From: Ignatzschineria larvae DSM 13226
GTDB lineage: Bacteria; Pseudomonadota; Gammaproteobacteria; Cardiobacteriales; Wohlfahrtiimonadaceae
Direction: 5' to 3'
Assembly (NCBI RefSeq): GCF_038500265.1
Contig: NZ_CP150637.1
Span: forward strand, 129,001-193,000
Length of the DNA: 64,000 nt
Made by a program: the position numbers and the translations under genes. Of this stretch, positions 56,668-64,000 are shown piece after piece. The notes beneath the pieces were generated by a model that made no database searches, had not been told where the DNA came from, and saw only the letters and a program-made list of their open reading frames with translations. Each line of letters starts with the position of its first letter. Positions within the stretch are counted from its first letter, which is position 1.

Positions 56668-56835
56668 AAGGCGGGAGGGAATATTTGCACATCCAGATAG
56701 ATCGAGCGCCCGCAGGTGAGAAGCTTAAAGCGTCTCAAATTTGATCAATCTTGAGCATTGAGAAATGCCAGACTTGCCGGCGCGGGATTGATAAAAGAAC
56801 AAGATCATTTGCCCCGGCGATGAGATGGATTGTCG
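56668..56835. repeat. GC-rich modular repeat between Hsp90-like and TPR-like genes
   Basis: Modules GGCGGGAGGGAATATTTG, GAGCGCCCGCAGGTGAGAAG, TTGAGCATTGAGAAATGCC, TGCCGGCGCGGGATTGAT and CCCCGGCGATGAGAT appear in the same order as in the 36-kb array, but with diverged spacers. Confidence 0.8.
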
Positions 56836-56914
56836 TAGTTGTACAAAATAGTAGTAACAGTCGTTATTAGATTATGAATACCCTCTCATTATCGAGAGAA
56901 TAGAAGGATATTAT

Positions 56915-59209
56915 ATGGCAGAAAATATTATTTGGGATTGGATCATTCGATTGGATGAGGAATTACAAGAAGCAGGGCAAGGTCAGGCAGCAAAACTCAT
57001 TGACCAATTTAGCACAGAGGTATGTGAACTCAATATGGAGAAGGTAGATGCCATGTTGCCAGAGGCGATTGCGTTAAGTCGGAGTCTGAATAATCCTTGG
57101 CTTGAAGTCTTCTTTCGTCATTGGGAGATGCGTAATCGTGTGGGGAATCGTGTGGAAGGGGAAGTGGCACTTGCGGATGCGGTGAAATATTTTGAGATGG
57201 CGCATCGGGAAGAGACTTATGAATGCCCGCAATCGGTCTGTTTAACACAGGATTTGACAGATTGTTATGCGAATATAGATGGTCCTGGCTGGGTGGAAGA
57301 GCGTAAAGCGGTAGTTGAAGAGATGATGGAACGTATTACACCACAATGGAACTGTTTTCGCTGTTTAAGCGTGGAGTATGTCGAAGCTCTCGCCGATGAA
57401 AAAAAGTATGAGGAAGCACTAGCCTATATTGCGTTACAAGAAGCTAAGTTACAGGAAGCAGGTGTAAAAGATGATCTTCAGGATAGTAAAATAGATATTT
57501 ACATCAAACAAGAGAGATATAGTGAAGCTTATGAGCTCCTTCAAGCCAAAAAATTGGCCAAAGCGAATGAGTATCAGTGGGAAAAGTGGCGTCAGCTTGA
57601 ACAGGTAGATGAAGCCTATCTATTAGCGATGTTGGGAAATGAAGCGGAAGCACGGGAAAAATTAGTACCTTGGGGGCAATTAGCCCCTTTAGGATATCGA
57701 CGTTGGATTCGTACGATTGAGCAATTAGTAACGCTTGATGCAGGGTATAATAATTGGCAAGTCGCAGGTTTAATTCAATCTGCGATTGATCATTTTGAAA
57801 AAGTGGGCAGCTATCGTCACTTGATTGAGATGGCGGAGATTCAGATTCGACTTGCTTTAAAACGAGGTTCCACTTGGTATGCAAGTCGGGCGCTGACACA
57901 GATAAAATCTGCTATACCACAACTTCGGAAACAAGATGGAATGGATGCCTTATTTGCCGAGTTAGAGAAAGCGATTGCAGTCCAGAAAGCCACGGTGAAT
58001 CTACCTGTTGAAGCCGATGGATTAGTTGAATGGCTCAATACTCGTGGAGAAGCGGGAGAAGGGCGCAATCCAGAGATGGAGATCGAATGGTTACTCGAAG
58101 CTGTTACACAATTGCCGGATAATGAAGCTTTAGTGGGGAATGCTGCAAGTGCGTTGTTTGCTTTAGAAGCGAAAGAGGAAGCGGAGCGATTACTGTGGAA
58201 TTATGTACGGAAACATCGTGCAGATGATTCTATTACAGCAATGCTTTCAAGTCGGTTAATGGATGAAGGACGCTTCAATGAAGTGGAAGAGATCGAGCAA
58301 TTTTTTGATCCCGAAAGTGATCTTCACCTTTGGGCGAAAGCACGTAGATTAAGAGGCTTACGAGATTATGATGCGGCGCAAGCGGTTGCGCTTAAAATGC
58401 ATGAAAAGTTCCCGGACTATATTGGGCCAATCTCTATGATGGTAGCGGAAGGTATTCGCTTACAGCAGTTCCCTATGGCGGTTGAGTGGCTTCTAAAACA
58501 AGAAGCGTTGATGGAAGATCCTAAAAATACCCAATGGGATATTTTAACTTATGCCAGTGCCGCACAGAATTGGGAATTGGCTCGGGAATATGCTGAGAAA
58601 TTGGGAATTAAACTTGAGAGTACTAAAGGGCCTATTGAAGAAGAGTGGGGAATGGTCTCTATTCGTTACTATGAAGAGGGAGATATTGTCACAGAGCGCT
58701 ATGCACAATGCACGGGACCTGTTACAGCGAGAATCATTCAGCCAACAAGTAGTGGCCAAGCACAAAAAATGGGCGATTGGGTTGTCTTTGATGCAGAGCA
58801 TTTAGTGGAACGTCCAGAAGATCCTGAAGAGCACTTTATCCCTTGCTTTAGAGCAGTTCATACGTTGGAAAAAGGCGGTTATCATGATTCATGGTTTGCC
58901 GATGGGGCTTATCCTGGGCAAGCCGCTTTTGACCTATTCCGAGATACGTTGCGGGAAGAAGGGTATCAAATTTGGGTCTTTAGCCCAGATGATTATCAAG
59001 TGCGTCATCCAGATGATGAAGATCGACCATTAGAAGGTGTCTATTTCAATCTGACCGCCCCCTTAAGCATGTCGCCGAAAGCGGTATATCAGCGTTTAAC
59101 CGAGCTCACTAAAGAATGGGAACATCCCCTTGCTTGGTATGGTTTGGCTAAAGATGCTGGCATGCCAGTAGAACCTCATCAAAATATCATTGAGCGTTAC
59201 GGCTTATAG
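56915..59209 (+). CDS. Large TPR-like helical protein, possible partner of the Hsp90-like gene
   Basis: 764 residues, soluble. Residues ~1-560 are helical repeats resembling TPRs, e.g. EYVEALADEKKYEEALAYIA, DIYIKQERYSEAYELLQAKK and ASAAQNWELAREYAEKLGIK. The last ~190 residues form a different, beta-rich domain (MVSIRYYEEGDIVTERYAQC, then WVVFDAEHLVERP and GVYFNLTAPLSM). Two early Cys clusters are seen (YECPQSVCL, NCFRCLSVEY). It lacks catalytic motifs I can name. The Hsp90-like gene lies 250 bases upstream on the same strand, and Hsp90 with TPR co-chaperones is a known theme in eukaryotes, which makes a functional link attractive but unproven. Confidence 0.65.
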   Translation: MAENIIWDWIIRLDEELQEAGQGQAAKLIDQFSTEVCELNMEKVDAMLPEAIALSRSLNNPWLEVFFRHWEMRNRVGNRVEGEVALADAVKYFEMAHREETYECPQSVCLTQDLTDCYANIDGPGWVEERKAVVEEMMERITPQWNCFRCLSVEYVEALADEKKYEEALAYIALQEAKLQEAGVKDDLQDSKIDIYIKQERYSEAYELLQAKKLAKANEYQWEKWRQLEQVDEAYLLAMLGNEAEAREKLVPWGQLAPLGYRRWIRTIEQLVTLDAGYNNWQVAGLIQSAIDHFEKVGSYRHLIEMAEIQIRLALKRGSTWYASRALTQIKSAIPQLRKQDGMDALFAELEKAIAVQKATVNLPVEADGLVEWLNTRGEAGEGRNPEMEIEWLLEAVTQLPDNEALVGNAASALFALEAKEEAERLLWNYVRKHRADDSITAMLSSRLMDEGRFNEVEEIEQFFDPESDLHLWAKARRLRGLRDYDAAQAVALKMHEKFPDYIGPISMMVAEGIRLQQFPMAVEWLLKQEALMEDPKNTQWDILTYASAAQNWELAREYAEKLGIKLESTKGPIEEEWGMVSIRYYEEGDIVTERYAQCTGPVTARIIQPTSSGQAQKMGDWVVFDAEHLVERPEDPEEHFIPCFRAVHTLEKGGYHDSWFADGAYPGQAAFDLFRDTLREEGYQIWVFSPDDYQVRHPDDEDRPLEGVYFNLTAPLSMSPKAVYQRLTELTKEWEHPLAWYGLAKDAGMPVEPHQNIIERYGL

Positions 59210-59237
59210 TGGTCGCTTAAATAAGGGGAATAATGTA

Positions 59238-59272
59238 AAAGCCTAGAGAGCTATTTTTCTCTAGGCTTTCTT
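59238..59272 (+). terminator. Terminator after the TPR-like gene
   Basis: 12-bp perfect stem AAAGCCTAGAGA / TCTCTAGGCTTT with an 8-base loop, then CTT. Confidence 0.88.
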
Positions 59273-59299
59273 GATTGTCTTCTCTGAGTTTTTAAGTTG

Positions 59300-59700
59300 A
59301 AATTCCTCAAACTGCCGGCGCGGGATGTTATAAGCGCAAGATCATTCTCCCCGGCGATGGGATGAATCTTCTAAGTTGTTGCAAATAGAAGTTCACTTAA
59401 AGCGGGAGGGAATGCTTGCAAGTCCAGACAAAATACGCGCCCGCAGGTGAGCAGCTCAAAGCTTCTCAAATTTGATAAATCCTATTGATTACCGAGGTCG
59501 CAGTTGAAGGATTATCAATTTTAAGGAATGAATCCTCGGCATCAGGAAATGCCCCAACTGCCGGCGCGCGATTGTTATAAGCACAAGATCATTCTCCCCG
59601 GCGATGGGATGAATCTTCTAAGTTGTTGCAAATAGAAGTTCACTCAAAGCGGGAGGAATGCTTGCAAGTTCAGATAAACCGAGCGCCCGCAGATGCGTGA
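59300..59700. repeat. Two diverged copies of the GC-rich modular repeat
   Basis: The block CTGCCGGCGCG...CTCCCCGGCGATGGGATGAA...AAAGCGGGAGG...GCGCCCGCAG appears at about 59312-59460 and again at 59558-59695, about 250 bases apart. Between them lies TACCGAGGTCGCAGTTGAAG. The second copy ends just past the hugZ stop. Confidence 0.85.
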
Positions 59701-59709
59701 TTCGACTAC

Positions 59710-60492
59710 TTACGCAGCTTTTGTACGAATTTTCTGCACCATTTCTACGAGGAATTTACGGACATCCATTGCGGAAGTTGCTTCTTGCTCGAAGGTAAAA
59801 CGGAAGAAAGCCTCATCGTGCGCTACGGTAAAGCCATATTGATCCACTTGAACCATGCGTACTTTCTCGGGTTTAGTGACCGTAGTTTGTGTGTTGAGAT
59901 AGAGCACAAGCGCATCGTGATGATCAGCATTCATATGGTCAAGCATCTCTGATTCCGACTTTTCATCAAAAATGGTCGGTGCTAAAATAGTACTGTAATC
60001 CACCCAATGAATTTCCCCAAAGCCATTGATGTAACGAGCTTTTTTAGGTTTTGGTAGATAAAAGGCAAAGTTATGAACTTTATAATAGAGCGTACTTTCA
60101 GGATAGAAACGCTCATAACGACGAGCAAGGAAGGAAATCTCTTCTTCTGTTGCAGGCTCTACATCACCTAGAATCGTTAATCTCCAACCTTTTTGGATAT
60201 TGTCTTGATCATCATTGTGAAGGGTCAATGATGCTTTACCATTCTCTTTCACATTCTTAGTATGCTGGGCAATATCGGCAATTAAGAGGACAATTTCATT
60301 GCGCTCATTGAGGCAAAATGGCACCACAGAACCGAGCGGGTAGCCACCAATATCAAGAGTATCCCGCATAATTGTGGCTAATACACCATTGAAGTTAGAG
60401 AGTAATTGTTTTTGGGAATCTTTTGCTGCATCTTGTTTGCTATAAGATTGAGTAAGATTATTTTTAGTCACTTGATCATGTGGATGGGACAT
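59710..60492 (-). CDS. hugZ: HugZ/HutZ family haem utilisation protein
   Basis: 260 residues, pyridoxamine-phosphate-oxidase-like split beta-barrel. The central PLGSVVPFCLNERNEIVLLI (about 51-70) and HTKNVKENGKASLTLH (about 76-91) are typical, and the C-terminal DHMNADHHDALVLYL (about 185-199) is the DUF2470-like domain with the haem-linked His. The family binds or degrades haem in the cytoplasm to release iron. AAGGAG precedes the ATG at 60492. It is the last gene of the haem-uptake group read from the right; 143 bases with a heptamer repeat separate it from hmuV. Confidence 0.9.
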   Translation of the reverse strand: MSHPHDQVTKNNLTQSYSKQDAAKDSQKQLLSNFNGVLATIMRDTLDIGGYPLGSVVPFCLNERNEIVLLIADIAQHTKNVKENGKASLTLHNDDQDNIQKGWRLTILGDVEPATEEEISFLARRYERFYPESTLYYKVHNFAFYLPKPKKARYINGFGEIHWVDYSTILAPTIFDEKSESEMLDHMNADHHDALVLYLNTQTTVTKPEKVRMVQVDQYGFTVAHDEAFFRFTFEQEATSAMDVRKFLVEMVQKIRTKAA

Positions 60493-60560
60493 TGTCGATC
60501 TCCTTAAATGTCGATAATTTTGTAGTGATTTCCCTCAAATGAGGGCAGTTAAAATGGTCT

Positions 60561-60623
60561 TTAAAACTTAAAACTTAAAACTTAAAACTTAAAACTTGAA
60601 ACTTAAAACTTGAAACTTGAAAG
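60561..60623. repeat. Nine tandem 7-bp repeats (TTAAAAC)
   Basis: Nine contiguous heptamers, TTAAAAC x5, then TTGAAAC, TTAAAAC, TTGAAAC and TTGAAAG, in the gap between hmuV and hugZ. Unit length is not a multiple of three, and the tract is upstream of hugZ, so copy-number change could alter hugZ promoter spacing. Confidence 0.93.
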
Positions 60624-60635
60624 TAAAATCTTGCT

Positions 60636-61433
60636 TTAAACCTTAAAAGCAAGGGTGGAAAAATCAGGGTTTTCGGGATGTTGTAACGTGACAAAATCCA
60701 CTTTAAAGAGCTGTGAGAGAATTTTTGAATGCCAAAGTTCTGCCGGCGTATAGGTTCCTTGAATCACCCCATTTTGCAGTAGGATAATTTGATCTGCGAT
60801 CTGTAGTGCATGATTGATGTCGTGCATGACACAGATAATGGTTAATCCCGCTTCCGTTAATTGCTTGAAATAGCGTAATAACTGTTTCTGATGATAGAGA
60901 TCAAGATGGTTAAAGGGTTCATCAAGGAGCATAATCCGCTCCTGCAGATTCGGCGATTCCTCTAATGAAAAGAGTGCTTGTAATAGTACTCTTGCAATTT
61001 GTACACGATGTTGTTCACCACCGGAAAGGTGTTGATATGGGCGGTTGATAATTGAATCGAGCTCTAATTGTTGGGAGAGTTGCGTTAATAGGGCCTCTGC
61101 TTTCGGGTGATGTGGACTAACACCAAAAGGCATAATTCCCATTAGAATGACCGCTTTTGCTTTGATCGCAAAGGGAATATGTTCTGTTTGTGGAAGGACG
61201 GATCTTCGGGTTGCAAGCTCCATGACAGAGTATTGAGCAAGGGGCTTCTCCTGAAAAGAGATTCTCCCCGTTGTCGGTGATAGATCGCCGGCAAGAAGAT
61301 TCAGAAGCGTCGTTTTCCCAGCGCCATTTGGGCCAATCAGCGCGGTAAAAGCCCCTTCTTGTATCGATAGTTGTGGAATATCGAGTAATGTTTTTTGATG
61401 ATAGGTCAGTATCACATTCTCAAGTGTAAACAT
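60636..61433 (-). CDS. hmuV: Haem ABC transporter ATP-binding protein
   Basis: 265 residues. Walker A GPNGAGKTT (34-42), Q-loop PQTEHIPF, ABC signature LSGGEQ (136-141), Walker B IMLLDEPFNHLD, then the H-loop CVMHDINHAL. It energises haem import with HmuU. Its ATG overlaps the hmuU stop by one base (TAATG), so translation is coupled. The haem specificity follows from the neighbouring hmuT/hugZ and TonB receptor. Confidence 0.92.
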   Translation of the reverse strand: MFTLENVILTYHQKTLLDIPQLSIQEGAFTALIGPNGAGKTTLLNLLAGDLSPTTGRISFQEKPLAQYSVMELATRRSVLPQTEHIPFAIKAKAVILMGIMPFGVSPHHPKAEALLTQLSQQLELDSIINRPYQHLSGGEQHRVQIARVLLQALFSLEESPNLQERIMLLDEPFNHLDLYHQKQLLRYFKQLTEAGLTIICVMHDINHALQIADQIILLQNGVIQGTYTPAELWHSKILSQLFKVDFVTLQHPENPDFSTLAFKV

Positions 61434-62446
61434 TAGCTTCTTCCTTGTTTATAGACTAAGTAGGCTAAGAAGGGCGCGCCGATAAAGGCGGTTAAAATCC
61501 CGATTGGAATTTCACTCGGTGCCGCTAAAGTACGGGAGAAGAGATCTGCAACGATCAGTAATATCCCACCAAAAAGGTAAGAGAGCGGTAACACAAAGCG
61601 ATTATCAGAACCAAAGAGCATACGAATGAGGTGAGGAATGAGTAAACCGATAAAACCAATGCCGCCGGCAAATGCCACAGCACTCCCTGTGATAATGGCA
61701 ACTCCCCAAATTTGCATTCGTTTGAGTTTTTCTACTTCAATTCCAAGATGTTTCGCTTCTCGTTCTCCAAGGAGCATCGCATTCATTGCGCGTGCTTTGA
61801 AGCAGAGAAGGGGAATAAAGATCAGTTGTACGACAGCGATAATGGCGATTTTTTCATAGTTAAAGCTACTTAAACTTCCCATGGTCCAAAAGGTCAGGGA
61901 GCGAAGTTCTGTCTCATCGGCAATAAAGGTCAATAATCCAATCAGCGCGCCGGTAAAAGCATTAATGGCAATACCGATGAGCAACATTGAGCTAATACTG
62001 ATCCCCCGTTTATTACGTGAGAAGAGATAGAGAATCGAAGTGACAACCCAGCCACCGAGGCAAGCGGCAAGGGGGAGGGCATAATCTCCTAATATGGCAA
62101 AGAGCGAAGGAAGAAATTGTACGCCGAGAACGATTGCTAATGCGGCAAATAGCCCCGCGCCACTTGAAACACCGATAATACCGGGTTCCACTAAGGGATT
62201 ACGGAATAATCCTTGCATGATCGCACCGGAGATCGCAAGCCCACCACCTACTAGAAGTGCTGCAAGTGTGCGAGGAATACGAATCTGCCAGATGATGTAA
62301 TACTCAATAGACTCACTATCGAAGAGATTCTCCCAACGAATCTCCATAGCGCCTTGCCAGGTAGCAGTGAGTAAAATGATCACCAAGCCACAAAGGATCG
62401 AGAGAATAATAGGCTTTTGATATTGCTCAAAGAAGGCACTATTCAC
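61433..62446 (-). CDS. hmuU: Haem ABC transporter permease
   Basis: 337 residues, FecCD family, about ten TM helices. LAALLVGGGLAISGAIMQGL, NPLVEPGIIGVSSGAGL and FIGLLIPHLIRMLFGSDNRF are the standard family segments. It forms the inner-membrane channel for haem passing from HmuT. It is 3 bases after hmuT and overlaps hmuV by one base, so it is in the middle of the operon. Confidence 0.93.
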   Translation of the reverse strand: MNSAFFEQYQKPIILSILCGLVIILLTATWQGAMEIRWENLFDSESIEYYIIWQIRIPRTLAALLVGGGLAISGAIMQGLFRNPLVEPGIIGVSSGAGLFAALAIVLGVQFLPSLFAILGDYALPLAACLGGWVVTSILYLFSRNKRGISISSMLLIGIAINAFTGALIGLLTFIADETELRSLTFWTMGSLSSFNYEKIAIIAVVQLIFIPLLCFKARAMNAMLLGEREAKHLGIEVEKLKRMQIWGVAIITGSAVAFAGGIGFIGLLIPHLIRMLFGSDNRFVLPLSYLFGGILLIVADLFSRTLAAPSEIPIGILTAFIGAPFLAYLVYKQGRS

Positions 62447-62449
62447 GTC

Positions 62450-63361
62450 TTATTGCTCCGCCATACAGTGTTGAATTGCATCGAGTAGTTGCGTGCTTTC
62501 GGCATAGATATGAATACCGAAGACAAGGTAATTACTCATATTGACATCGAACACACATTTTGGTTGAAGGGCCGCTGGCCAATCTGCGAGCCCCTCTGTT
62601 CGGCGGGTAAAGGGGGCTAGTTCCGCTTGCGGCGTGGTCATATTGTGATCGAAGCTCGCTCTTTTCCCTATGAGTACGATATCTGCACGCTTCTGTAATT
62701 GGCTCTCAAGGGAAACGGCACGATAGTGATCAAAGTCTTCATCAAAAGCATTATTGATATTGAGCAGCTCTAATAATTTATCGGCAGAGGTTTTATCCCC
62801 AGATACTTGCGGGCTTCCTGCTTGGGCTTCTTGCATAATAAAGAAGCCGGTCATCGGTGGATTTTGAGCGGTCATTGCCTCTAATTGTGCCGATTCTTCT
62901 GTAATTTTCTGATTCAGTAATGCACCCTCTTCAGCTCGATTTAATGATGCCGAGATGGTGGTCACTGCTTGCTGAATATCGGATAATTCCTTTAATTCAG
63001 GAAGCTGCATCACAGTTACTTGAGAATGTTGTAACTGCTCTAATACATTGATGGGCCCTGAATCGTGAGCAAGCAGAATGAGGTCGGGTTTGAGCGATAA
63101 AATCCCCTCTGAAGAGAGCATGGTACGGTAGCCAATATCAGGAATATTCTGTAGAGAGGGTTTGGTATGGCTGGTGCGGTCAATGCCGACTAAACGATCT
63201 TCGGCATTGAGTGCCGAGATGATTTGGGTAATCGGGTTAGAAGCAGACACAATGCGTGTCGCCTGAATAGTGGCTTGGGTATTTTGTGTCGTAGCATCAT
63301 CCGCATTGGCCATAAAAGGAAGTGCGGAGAGTAAGCTAAGGGTGATCAATTTCCGTAACAT
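62450..63361 (-). CDS. hmuT: Periplasmic haem-binding protein
   Basis: 303 residues from ATG 63361: a signal peptide MLRKLITLSLLSALPFMANA (1-20), then the TroA-like fold: RIVSASNPITQIISALNAED, IDRTSHTKPSLQNIPDIGYR and LSSEGILSLKPDLILLAHDS. It carries haem from the outer-membrane receptor to HmuUV. A longer TTG start at 63400 would put 13 residues ahead of the signal and is unlikely. No clear Fur box was identified in the 230 bases upstream, but AT-rich dyads are there. Confidence 0.9.
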   Translation of the reverse strand: MLRKLITLSLLSALPFMANADDATTQNTQATIQATRIVSASNPITQIISALNAEDRLVGIDRTSHTKPSLQNIPDIGYRTMLSSEGILSLKPDLILLAHDSGPINVLEQLQHSQVTVMQLPELKELSDIQQAVTTISASLNRAEEGALLNQKITEESAQLEAMTAQNPPMTGFFIMQEAQAGSPQVSGDKTSADKLLELLNINNAFDEDFDHYRAVSLESQLQKRADIVLIGKRASFDHNMTTPQAELAPFTRRTEGLADWPAALQPKCVFDVNMSNYLVFGIHIYAESTQLLDAIQHCMAEQ

Positions 63362-63593
63362 TGTAAGAGTACCTGTTCTGCTAAGATAGAGAGTTATCAA
63401 TATGTTTGTTCTAATTTTGAATTTAAACTATTTGAATTATTTGAATTATTGGAGTTATTTTAAATGTCTATTTTTATTGATAATTCAAGATGTTGATTTT
63501 TATATAAGTGGGTTAATGGTTTTGCTTTGAAGTGCGATAAAGCCATAGCCGAGATGCGCTATAGCTCTATTGCAAATAGGATTAATTAATCCC

Positions 63594-64000
63594 CTAAAAC
63601 TCGTATTTCACCGAGAATGCCGCATTAAATCCTGGGTTTGAGGCGCGTCTAAGATCATTCGCTTCTCGTGCGAGTAAGCGATCACTCCAAGACCAATACT
63701 CTTTATCGAGGATATTGTAGAGTCCTGCATTGATTGTGATATCCCGCGATGGGCGATACTCAGCAATGAGATCGACAGTGGCATAACCAGGCGCCGGATT
63801 AATAGGCAGTTGTGGAATGCCGCTTTTACTTCCCTCATTACTATTGATATTACGAGCTTTTTTGGCTTGTACCGCTTTGACACGTGCACTAAGGTAGAGT
63901 TGATCAAGATAGCGATAATCGATACCAATCACAGCGGTCAGGGGTTCTACACTATTGATCGGATTATTGGTGCCTTTCTCTTTGCCTTTAGCATAAGCAA
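63594..64000 (-). CDS. TonB-dependent haem/haemoglobin receptor, C-terminal end
   Basis: The frame enters from the right edge and ends at 63594. The visible ~135 residues are outer-membrane barrel strands: PLTAVIGIDYRYLDQLYLSA, YATVDLIAEYRPSRDITINA, GLYNILDKEYWSWSDRL and the end FNAAFSVKYEF, with terminal Phe. This is the TonB receptor C-terminus ('N.fdk.Y' motif as NILDKEY). Being first in the haem operon, it is the probable haem receptor (HmuR/HemR-like). The plug and most of the barrel are outside the window. Confidence 0.88.
   Translation of the reverse strand, partial: AYAKGKEKGTNNPINSVEPLTAVIGIDYRYLDQLYLSARVKAVQAKKARNINSNEGSKSGIPQLPINPAPGYATVDLIAEYRPSRDITINAGLYNILDKEYWSWSDRLLAREANDLRRASNPGFNAAFSVKYEF

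Noticed and set aside
63401-63593. Fur box upstream of hmuT
   Set aside because: AT-rich dyads exist (e.g. TGATAATTCAAGATG) but no good match to the 19-bp Fur consensus; left unclaimed.

Overview
The window looks like the chromosome of a moderately AT-rich gammaproteobacterium. The gene set (WbpA/B/D/E sugar pathway, WaaL-type ligase, Mqo, TrhP, QueG, HmuTUV and HugZ) fits the order Cardiobacteriales (for example Ignatzschineria or Wohlfahrtiimonas). That placement is inferred from gene content only; no rRNA or tRNA gene is visible.

1-31 kb is a lipopolysaccharide/O-antigen locus. A minus-strand block carries a truncated capsular-type glycosyltransferase, an HtrL/YibB protein, a phosphoethanolamine transferase, an O-antigen ligase and a glycosyltransferase remnant. 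Facing away from it is a long plus-strand block: wzz, then wbpA-wbpB-wbpD-wbpE (UDP-GlcNAc to a 2,3-diacetamido uronic acid), wzx, an asparagine-synthetase-like protein, GNAT, FemAB-like and polysaccharide-deacetylase genes, wzy, two glycosyltransferases, ugd, a PglC-like initiating transferase, a DegT aminotransferase, and finally a WbpM/PglF 4,6-dehydratase. Together these specify a Wzx/Wzy-dependent O-antigen, probably started on a 4-amino-6-deoxy HexNAc. From wzx onward the DNA is visibly AT-richer than the wbp genes, which suggests horizontal exchange.

Non-sugar genes interrupt this locus: a two-TM membrane protein, an unknown + HEPN-like pair, an AAA ATPase + small partner pair, and, after wbpM, a lone AAA ATPase. 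They resemble defence or toxin cargo and are the best candidates for an undescribed system.

31-54 kb is a mixed core region: DUF1345, DUF805 and other membrane proteins, an outer-membrane beta-barrel, a CitMHS transporter, coaD-queG, a divergent BioC-like protein, an orphan RHH antitoxin, an IscA-like protein, an AsnB that lacks its catalytic Cys, trhP, a large ESPR autotransporter with an (NPNGGD)8 linker, a cupin-mqo pair and a DUF2628 protein. 54-59 kb holds an Hsp90-family ATPase followed by a large TPR-like protein. 59-64 kb is a haem-uptake operon on the minus strand (TonB receptor, hmuT, hmuU, hmuV, hugZ).

Two non-coding repeat systems stand out. One is a modular GC-rich palindromic repeat family filling many intergenic gaps from 36 kb rightward, including a 270-bp-period tandem array at 36.25-37.15 kb. 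The other is a ~171-bp MITE-like element flanked by TA, present three times. One copy has landed inside the GC-rich repeat, leaving an empty site to compare, and another is split by a complete IS5-family element.
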